Assembly (NCBI GenBank): GCA_003559755.1
Contig: PWKM01000196.1
Coordinates: 1-20,180 of the forward strand
DNA length: 20,180 nt
Reading direction: 5' to 3'
Origin: Planctomycetota bacterium
GTDB taxonomy: Bacteria > Planctomycetota > PUPC01
Shown: positions 14,158 through 20,180 of the stretch, in pieces
How positions within the stretch are numbered: position 1 is the first letter of the stretch
How the letters are laid out: the number at the start of each line of letters is the position of its first letter
Position numbers and translations under genes: made by a program
Notes under the pieces: model-generated
The model's input: the letters and a program-made list of their open reading frames with translations, nothing else
Database searches by the model: none
Told to the model about the DNA's origin: nothing

Positions 14158-15209
14158 AAGGCAACACCTTTATACCGAGGGCAGGAGTCCTGATGAGCGC
14201 AAACAAGATTCTGATGACCGGTAACGAGGCGATCGGCGAGGCGGCCATCCGGGCCGGCGTCGACGCCTATTTCGGCTATCCCATCACCCCCCAGAACGAG
14301 CTGACGGCCTATATGTCCCACCGGATGCTCGAGGAGGGCCGGGTCTTCATCCAGTCCGAGAGCGAGCTGGCCGCCATCAACATGGTGCTCGGCGCCGCCG
14401 TCTCCGGCAAGCGGGCGATGACCTCCTCGTCCAGCCCCGGGATCAGCTTGAAACAGGAGGGCATCTCGTACCTGGCGGCGATGGAACTCCCCGCGGTGAT
14501 CGCGAACATCGTCCGCGGCGGGCCGGGCCTGGGCAACATCGCGCCCGCACAGAGCGACTACTGGCAGGGGACACGCGGCGGGGGGCACGGAGACTACCGC
14601 ACCATCTGCCTCGGCCCCAGCACCGTCCAGGAGTGCGTCGACCTGGTCTATCTGGCGTTCGACCTGTCCGACAAGTACCGGACCCCGGCGGTCATCCTCG
14701 CCGACGGCCGGCTGGGCCAGATGATGGAGCCGGTGACCTTCGACCACCTGGGGCCGCCGAGCCCGCCCGAGAAGCCCTGGGCGCTGACCGGGGCCAAAGG
14801 CCGCGAACAGCAGAGCATCAAATCCCTCTTCCTCGATCCCGACGTGCTCGAAGAACTCAACCTCCGCCTGGCACGGACCTACGAGAAGATCGAGCAGAAC
14901 GAGGTCCGCTGGGATACGCTCCAGATGGACGACGCCGAGGTGTGCATCGTCGCCTACGGCACGTCGGCCCGGGTATCGAAAGAGGCGATGAGGCGAGCCC
15001 GTGACGAGGGCATCAAGGTGGGGCTCATCCGGCCGATCTCGCTGTGGCCCTATCCCTACGAACCGATCCGCCAGGCGGCAGAGAAGGTCCAGTTCTTCCT
15101 CGTGCCCGAGATGAGCATGGGCCAGATGATCGAAGACGTTCGACTCGCCGTCGAGGGCAAGCGCCCCGTCTATCACACCGGCCGAGTCGGCGGAAATGTG
15201 TCGAACCCC

Positions 15210-15215
15210 AAGGAG
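15210..15215 (+). promoter_or_regulatory. Ribosome binding site that fixes the start of the beta subunit
   Basis: AAGGAG lies 7 nt before the ATG at 15223, inside the 3' end of the alpha gene. A longer frame starting at the ATG at 15196 has no such site. Confidence 0.55.
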
Positions 15216-15222
15216 ATACTGG

Positions 15223-16002
<780 letters not shown>

Positions 16003-16004
16003 GA

Positions 16005-16946
16005 ATGGAAAGGCCGGGCGAACAGAGAAGCGGGCGCTCATCCCATCTGATCATCGTCGATGATGAGGACGAGCAGCGCCAGGCACTGGCACGCCTGCTC
16101 ACCCGCTCCGGCTATCAGGTCGCCTGTGCGGCCGATGCACAGGCGGCGATGGACCGGCTCGCCGAGGGCGACATCGGGATCGTGCTCATCGACGCCGACA
16201 TGCCCGAGCCCGACGGCTTCGAACTCTGCAGCCGCATCCGCGAGAAATACGGCACCGACCTGTACCTCATACTCCGGTGCAGCAAGGAGGCCCTGTTCAG
16301 CCGCAGCATCTCGGCCGACGAAGGGGCCGATGATTTCCTCATCGCACCACACTCCGACCGGGAGGTCGTCGCCAGAGTCGAAACCGGTCGGAAAATGAAG
16401 GAACTGCAGGCCCGGCTCGAAGAGACCAGCCGGTCACTGGCACTCATCGACGTGACGGACTCGCTCACCGGGACATACAACCGAAATCGGACCGACTCGG
16501 AGCTCCGCCGAGAACTCGAACGGGCACGACGCTACGGACGATCGCTCGGCCTGGCCATACTGGACATCGACCGGTTCCGTCTGCTGAACGAACAGCACGG
16601 CCGCTCCTTCTGCGACCGGGTGTTGAAAGAGATCGCACACCTGCTGAGCGACTCGCTGCGGAGAAGCGACTTCATCGGCCGGTTCAGCGGCGAACAGTTC
16701 GCCGTTCTGCTGCCGGAGACCGAGATAAACCAAGCTCTCGGCGCCGCCGAGAAACTGCGGACGCTCATCGCCGAGACCCCCATCCGAATCAAGGACAAGA
16801 CCGTCAACCTCACGGTGAGCATCGGGGTCGCCACATTTACCGACAATAATTTCGAGAACGCCGACGAGCTTGTCGAAGCAGCACTCGGGGCGCTCGCAAA
16901 CGCCAAGGCCGCCGGCCGCAACTGCTGCGTTGAATACGGCCGGTAG
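16005..16946 (+). CDS. Receiver-GGDEF response regulator with degenerate SGEQF signature
   Basis: The 313-residue cytosolic protein has an N-terminal receiver domain (about residues 14-130) with acidic Asp19/Asp20 and phospho-acceptor Asp63 in LIDADMPEPDG. The conserved switch Thr/Ser is near Cys92-Ser93, and the invariant Lys of the KP motif is Ala114 (FLIAP). A short helix (130-146) leads to a GGDEF domain (about 149-313) with DSLTGTYNRNR. Asp187, Asn195 and Asp204 match GTP-binding residues, but the signature reads SGEQF (228-232) instead of GGDEF/GGEEF. The inhibitory c-di-GMP site RxxD is intact (Arg219-Asp222) at the standard distance. It could be a weak cyclase or, more likely, a c-di-GMP sensor. 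It sits between the beta and gamma subunit genes. Confidence 0.88.
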   Translation: MERPGEQRSGRSSHLIIVDDEDEQRQALARLLTRSGYQVACAADAQAAMDRLAEGDIGIVLIDADMPEPDGFELCSRIREKYGTDLYLILRCSKEALFSRSISADEGADDFLIAPHSDREVVARVETGRKMKELQARLEETSRSLALIDVTDSLTGTYNRNRTDSELRRELERARRYGRSLGLAILDIDRFRLLNEQHGRSFCDRVLKEIAHLLSDSLRRSDFIGRFSGEQFAVLLPETEINQALGAAEKLRTLIAETPIRIKDKTVNLTVSIGVATFTDNNFENADELVEAALGALANAKAAGRNCCVEYGR

Positions 16947-16966
16947 CCCGACCAGAACACAGCCAG

Positions 16967-17551
16967 ATGGGAAATCACATGCAGGAACAAGCAATTATGG
17001 CGGGGTTCGGCGGACAGGGCCTGATGTTCCTGGGCAAACTGACCGTCCAGACCATGATGGATGAAGGCATGCACGTCACCTACTTCCCCTCCTACGGGGC
17101 GGAGGTCCGGGGCGGAACGGCCAATTGCCACGTGATCGTCTCGTCCGACGAGATCGCATCGCCCGTGGTCGAAATGGCCGACACACTCGTCGTCATGAAC
17201 CAGCCGTCCTACGAACGATTCAAGACGCGGCTGTCGCCGGACGGCGCTCTGCTGGCGAACGTGTCGCTCATAGAACTGACTGACCCGCCGCCGGCCGAAT
17301 ACATCCTCGAAATCCCCGCGACACGAATCGCCACCGACCTCGGAGACGTGCGATGCGCCAACATGACCATGATGGGCGCATACAACCAAATGCGAAGCTT
17401 CGTCCCCATCGAGAAACTGATCGAACAGATGAAACGAGCGTTCGGAGAGGGCAAGTCGGCGATCTGGGACCTGAACGCGAAAGCGCTCGAGGTCGGACGC
17501 GACCTGGCAAGGGAGCAACTGGCCGCATCCAGCCAGAGCTCGACAACATAA
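16967..17551 (+). CDS. 2-oxoacid:ferredoxin oxidoreductase gamma subunit
   Basis: The gamma subunit (194 residues) completes the enzyme core. The N-terminus IMAGFGGQG (10-18) and the segment SYGAEVRGGTANC (42-54) are hallmarks of the family, and the length is normal. Two starts are possible: ATG 16967, used here, or ATG 16979, which has a GGGA 6 nt upstream and gives MQEQAIMAGFGGQG. It follows the REC-GGDEF gene after 20 nt and is clearly part of the same transcript, so the signalling gene splits an otherwise contiguous alpha-beta-gamma set. No ferredoxin-like delta subunit is in the operon. Confidence 0.9.
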   Translation: MGNHMQEQAIMAGFGGQGLMFLGKLTVQTMMDEGMHVTYFPSYGAEVRGGTANCHVIVSSDEIASPVVEMADTLVVMNQPSYERFKTRLSPDGALLANVSLIELTDPPPAEYILEIPATRIATDLGDVRCANMTMMGAYNQMRSFVPIEKLIEQMKRAFGEGKSAIWDLNAKALEVGRDLAREQLAASSQSSTT

Positions 17552-17580
17552 CACCATCAGCACAACAGGAGGAGGAACCG

Positions 17581-18261
17581 ATGCAAAACAATCGATGGAC
17601 CTGGCCGATGATCGTTCTGGCGGCGGCAGCACTCATCGTCGGCGGCTGCCGTGAACAACCGCCCGAAGCCCCCGACGAGGTGATCGATGTCGAAATCGAG
17701 CCCCTGCCGACAGAAGAGGAGCCCGAAGTCGAGGCGGCGCCGGAGGACAGCGCCCGCGAGCTCGTCGACGGCCTGTACCAGGCACTCGCCGACGGCAATA
17801 GTGCGGTGTTCATGGAGAAGGTCACCGGCCCGGAGGCCGCCACCGAACTCACGGCTGCACTCGCGGAACATATCGCCGCATCATTGCAATTCAAGAACGA
17901 CTTCATCGAAGAATACGGCGAGCAGGCGTGGGGCGAATATCGGGCGGCAGAAGGACGCAAGCTGGCCCTGGTCGAGAAAACCGTCGACCACTCCATCGAG
18001 GTCGATAACGGCAAAGCGACGGTACTGGGCACGGGGTTCGGCCTCCCGCTCCGATTGACCGAGGTGGACGGCGAATGGAACGTCAGGGCGGAAAGTTTCC
18101 TGCCGGAGACCATCACCGAGCCCGGGACCTATGCCCAAATGGCGAGGGAGCTGGCACAAGCCGTACAGGAAGCTCGAAAGCAAATCGGCGAAAGCGACCT
18201 GCGGCCGGAGGACATCAAGATCACGGTGCCCGAAGCCGTGGTCGAGCGCGAGACAGAATGA
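17581..18261 (+). CDS. Predicted lipoprotein of unknown function
   Basis: The 226-residue product starts with a lipoprotein signal (residues 1-22, WTWPMIVLAAAALIVGG) and a lipobox ending at Cys23. An acidic, Pro/Glu-rich tether follows (about 25-58), then a folded-looking domain (about 60-185, starting ARELVDGLYQALADGN) whose helix-then-strand pattern resembles small NTF2-like or DUF4878-like lipoproteins. This likeness is by eye only. The C-terminal 40 residues are charged and helical. A very strong AGGAGGAGGA site lies just upstream of the ATG. It comes 29 nt after the gamma subunit and is probably co-transcribed with it. The start was chosen by this site and the signal peptide. Confidence 0.8.
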   Translation: MQNNRWTWPMIVLAAAALIVGGCREQPPEAPDEVIDVEIEPLPTEEEPEVEAAPEDSARELVDGLYQALADGNSAVFMEKVTGPEAATELTAALAEHIAASLQFKNDFIEEYGEQAWGEYRAAEGRKLALVEKTVDHSIEVDNGKATVLGTGFGLPLRLTEVDGEWNVRAESFLPETITEPGTYAQMARELAQAVQEARKQIGESDLRPEDIKITVPEAVVERETE

Positions 18262-18267
18262 CCCGAC

Positions 18268-18319
18268 GCTCCGGCCCTAGGTAAACGACCCGCCCGAGCG
18301 TCCGGCCCGTGGTCGGAGC
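18268..18319 (+). other. Inverted repeat in the gap before the sugar isomerase
   Basis: GCTCCGGC (18268-18275) can pair with GTCGGAGC (18312-18319) over 8 bp with one G-U pair and a 36-nt loop. It follows the lipoprotein stop directly. There is no U tract, so termination is not shown. I see no promoter with good spacing in 18262-18361. Confidence 0.25.
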
Positions 18320-18361
18320 CGGGCGTTGGTCGCCGGATCGACGGGGGGACAGGAGTGGGCG

Positions 18362-19501
18362 ATGGCTGACCTGAGAGCACAGCAACTGAAGCTGCTGGCC
18401 GAGACGTTCGGCTCGGAACGAATCGACGAGGTGATCGAGCGGGTGGCCATGCTGCCCGTCGAAGTGCCGAGCTGGGGCTTCGGACGCGGCGGCACACGGT
18501 TCGCCGCATACGACAGCCCGGGCGTGCCCACCACGGTCGAGGAGCGGATCGCCGCCGCCGGCCGGTTCCGCGAACTGACCGGCAAGGGCCGGACCGTCGC
18601 CCTGCACTTCCCCTGGGACGGCTCGACGCCGGACGACATCGCCCGACTCGCCGAGTGGCTCGACCGGGCGGGCCTCGCCGCCGGCTCGATCAACGCCAAC
18701 CTGTTCACCCCGCGAGGAGTCCTCGACCACCGCCTCCGGTTCGGCTCCCTCACCAGCCCGGACGACGAAATCCGAGCCGCGTCGGTCGAACACAACCTCG
18801 ACTGCATCGAGATCATGCGGACGCTCGGGGCCGACACGCTCGTCCTCTGGCTGCCCGACGGCACGAACTCGCCCGGACAGATGAGCTTATACGACCAGGC
18901 CGTCCGGCTCGAAGCCGCTGTCAGCACCATCTACGAAGCACTCGACGACCACCACACCCTGCTCATCGAGTACAAGTACTTCGAGCCGGGGATGTACGCC
19001 ACCGCCATCCCCGACTATGCCCGGAGCCGCGAACTCTGCCGGCAACTCGGCACGAGGGCACGAGTGCTCGTCGACCTCGGCCACCACGCCCCGACCACCA
19101 ACGTCGAGCAGATCGTCGCGTTCCTCCTGCGGAGCGGCGACCTGGGCGGATTCCACTTCAACGACAGCCAGTACGCCGACGACGACCTCGCCACAGGCAG
19201 CTTGCACCCGGGACAGCTCTTCCGCATCCTCTGCAACCTCGTCGAGGGCGAACGGCGGGGCCATTCCCCCATCGACGAACTCGCCCTGATGATCGACCAG
19301 AGCCATAACGTCAAGGACCCGCTGGCCGAGATGATCGAGTCCGTCGAGAATATCGAGACCGCCTACGCCAAGGCACTGCTCGTCGATTGGGACTCGCTGC
19401 ACGAAGCACAGGACGACTGCGACCCGACCCGGGCCGACGCCCTGCTCCGGGACGCCTTCCTCACCGACGTCCGGCCCATCCTCGCCGAAGCCCGATCATG
19501 A
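18362..19501 (+). CDS. RhaI-family sugar isomerase (L-rhamnose isomerase-like TIM barrel)
   Basis: The 379-residue protein belongs to the xylose isomerase-like TIM-barrel enzymes of the Pseudomonas stutzeri L-rhamnose isomerase type, which interconvert aldoses and ketoses with divalent metals. Visible segments are VPSWGFGRGGTRF (35-47), LHFPWDG (81-87), NLFTPRG (113-119), LWLPDGTNSPGQ (162-173), EYKYFEPGMY (203-212), VDLGHHAPTTNVEQIVAFL (237-255) and GFHFNDSQYADDD (263-275). Glu203, Asp238, His241, His265, Asp273 and Asp275 are the likely metal ligands, by motif. The ATG at 18362 has AGGAG with 6 nt spacing. The frame is open 12 codons upstream, but there is no ribosome site there. These enzymes accept several sugars, so rhamnose is only the first guess. 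Confidence 0.87.
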   Translation: MADLRAQQLKLLAETFGSERIDEVIERVAMLPVEVPSWGFGRGGTRFAAYDSPGVPTTVEERIAAAGRFRELTGKGRTVALHFPWDGSTPDDIARLAEWLDRAGLAAGSINANLFTPRGVLDHRLRFGSLTSPDDEIRAASVEHNLDCIEIMRTLGADTLVLWLPDGTNSPGQMSLYDQAVRLEAAVSTIYEALDDHHTLLIEYKYFEPGMYATAIPDYARSRELCRQLGTRARVLVDLGHHAPTTNVEQIVAFLLRSGDLGGFHFNDSQYADDDLATGSLHPGQLFRILCNLVEGERRGHSPIDELALMIDQSHNVKDPLAEMIESVENIETAYAKALLVDWDSLHEAQDDCDPTRADALLRDAFLTDVRPILAEARS

Positions 19502-19550
19502 TCGGCCGGCAACACGAACGGGCCGACTGCTTGAACGCGGCCTGGGCCGC
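19502..19550 (+). other. Tandem hairpins between isomerase and dehydrogenase
   Basis: TCGGCC (19502-19507) pairs with GGCCGA (19521-19526) across a 13-nt loop. A second stem, GCGGC (19537-19541) with GCCGC (19546-19550), has loop CTGG. A 10-bp palindrome GATCATGATC (19494-19503) spans the isomerase stop codon. No U run follows, so read-through into the next gene is likely. Confidence 0.3.
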
Positions 19551-19580
19551 CGGACTCCATAGACACGAAAGGAAACACCG

Positions 19581-20180
19581 ATGAAAGCCGCTGTCTATCA
19601 CGGCATCCGCGATGTCCGCATTGAACAGGTCGAGACCCCGACGGCCGGGCCAGGCGAGATCGTCGTCCGGGTACTCCGCTGCGCCGTGTGCGGGACCGAC
19701 AAGCGGGTGTTCCTGCACGGTCAGAAGAACGTCGTGCCGCCCGCCATCATCGGGCACGAGATCGCAGGCGAGGTCCATCAGCTCGGACCGGGCGTTGACA
19801 GCCCGCCCGTGGGCACCCGCGTCGTCGTCGCCACGCCCATCGGCTGCGGAGCGTGCATCTATTGCGAGCGCCGGCAGTATAACCTGTGCGAGAAGATCAA
19901 GCCGCTGGGCTACGACTATCCCGGCGGGTTCGCCGAATACCTCCGCGTGCCCGCACGCGGCGTCGAGCAGGGCAACGTGATCCCCATCCCCGAAGAGATC
20001 AGCCCCGATGCCGCCGCCCTCATCGAGCCGCTCTCCTGCGTGATCAACGGCCAGGAATACCTCGGCGCACAGCCGGGCGACCGGGCACTCGTCTTCGGGG
20101 CCGGGCCGATCGGGCTGATGCACGCCGCGGCGTTCGCCGCTCGCGGCTGCCGGCCGGTATTCGTGGCCGATGTCGCGGCG
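19581..20180 (+). CDS. Zinc-dependent medium-chain alcohol/polyol dehydrogenase, N-terminal 200 codons (runs off right edge)
   Basis: The visible part covers the GroES-like catalytic domain and the start of the NAD-binding domain of an MDR-family dehydrogenase, which oxidises an alcohol or polyol with NAD(P). Catalytic zinc residues are Cys37 in CAVCGTD, His59-Glu60 in GHE and Glu149 in LIEPLSC. The structural zinc site is complete: Cys89, Cys92, Cys95 and Cys103. The nucleotide-binding GAGPIG is at 173-178. The ATG is preceded by AAAGGA at about 7 nt. It lies 79 nt after the sugar isomerase and may act on a product of the same pathway. Sorbitol-, threonine- and other alcohol-dehydrogenase-like activities cannot be told apart from this part. 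Confidence 0.88.
   Translation, partial: MKAAVYHGIRDVRIEQVETPTAGPGEIVVRVLRCAVCGTDKRVFLHGQKNVVPPAIIGHEIAGEVHQLGPGVDSPPVGTRVVVATPIGCGACIYCERRQYNLCEKIKPLGYDYPGGFAEYLRVPARGVEQGNVIPIPEEISPDAAALIEPLSCVINGQEYLGAQPGDRALVFGAGPIGLMHAAAFAARGCRPVFVADVAA

Overview
The window looks like chromosomal DNA of a GC-rich, Gram-negative (diderm, lipid A-making) bacterium. The best guess is Planctomycetota, Phycisphaerae-like. The reasons are an LpxC-FabZ fusion, a bamA-lpxD-lpxC/fabZ-lpxA-Gfo/Idh order without skp, a RhaI-type sugar isomerase, and very high third-position GC. This placement is inference; no rRNA is present. Genes are packed tightly, with stop/start overlaps (ATGA, GTGA, TTGA) and many non-ATG starts. 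I see no mobile element, tRNA, rRNA or CRISPR array.

Region 1 (1-833, minus strand): pyrE, followed after 3 nt by the start of a cysteine-rich unknown gene that runs off the left edge. pyrE has a clear sigma-70-type promoter facing left. A second strong promoter facing right (TTGACT-17-TATAAT) lies back to back with it and drives region 2.

Region 2 (865-6488, plus): prs, rplY (bL25), pth, rpsF (bS6), ssb, rpsR (bS18), rplI (bL9), dnaB. This is a nucleotide, ribosome and replication operon that joins the Firmicutes-like prs-ctc-pth block to the classical rpsF-ssb-rpsR-rplI-dnaB block. bL25 and bS6 both carry long acidic tails. DnaB ends in an SSB-like acidic Pro-Phe tip.

Region 3 (6489-14064, plus): a 211-bp gap with two GC-rich hairpins, then bamA (about seven POTRA-like modules), lpxD, a fused lpxC-fabZ, lpxA and a Gfo/Idh oxidoreductase that may be GnnA-like. 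Together these make and assemble the outer membrane: the first steps of lipid A, the supply of hydroxyacyl-ACP, and beta-barrel insertion.

Region 4 (14129-18261, plus): a promoter, then the alpha and beta subunits of a 2-oxoacid:ferredoxin oxidoreductase, then a receiver-GGDEF protein with a degenerate active site, then the gamma subunit, then a small lipoprotein. The signalling gene inserted between enzyme subunits is the most unusual arrangement in the window.

Region 5 (18262-20180, plus): a RhaI-family sugar isomerase and the first 200 codons of a zinc-dependent medium-chain dehydrogenase, probably the start of a sugar-catabolism unit.
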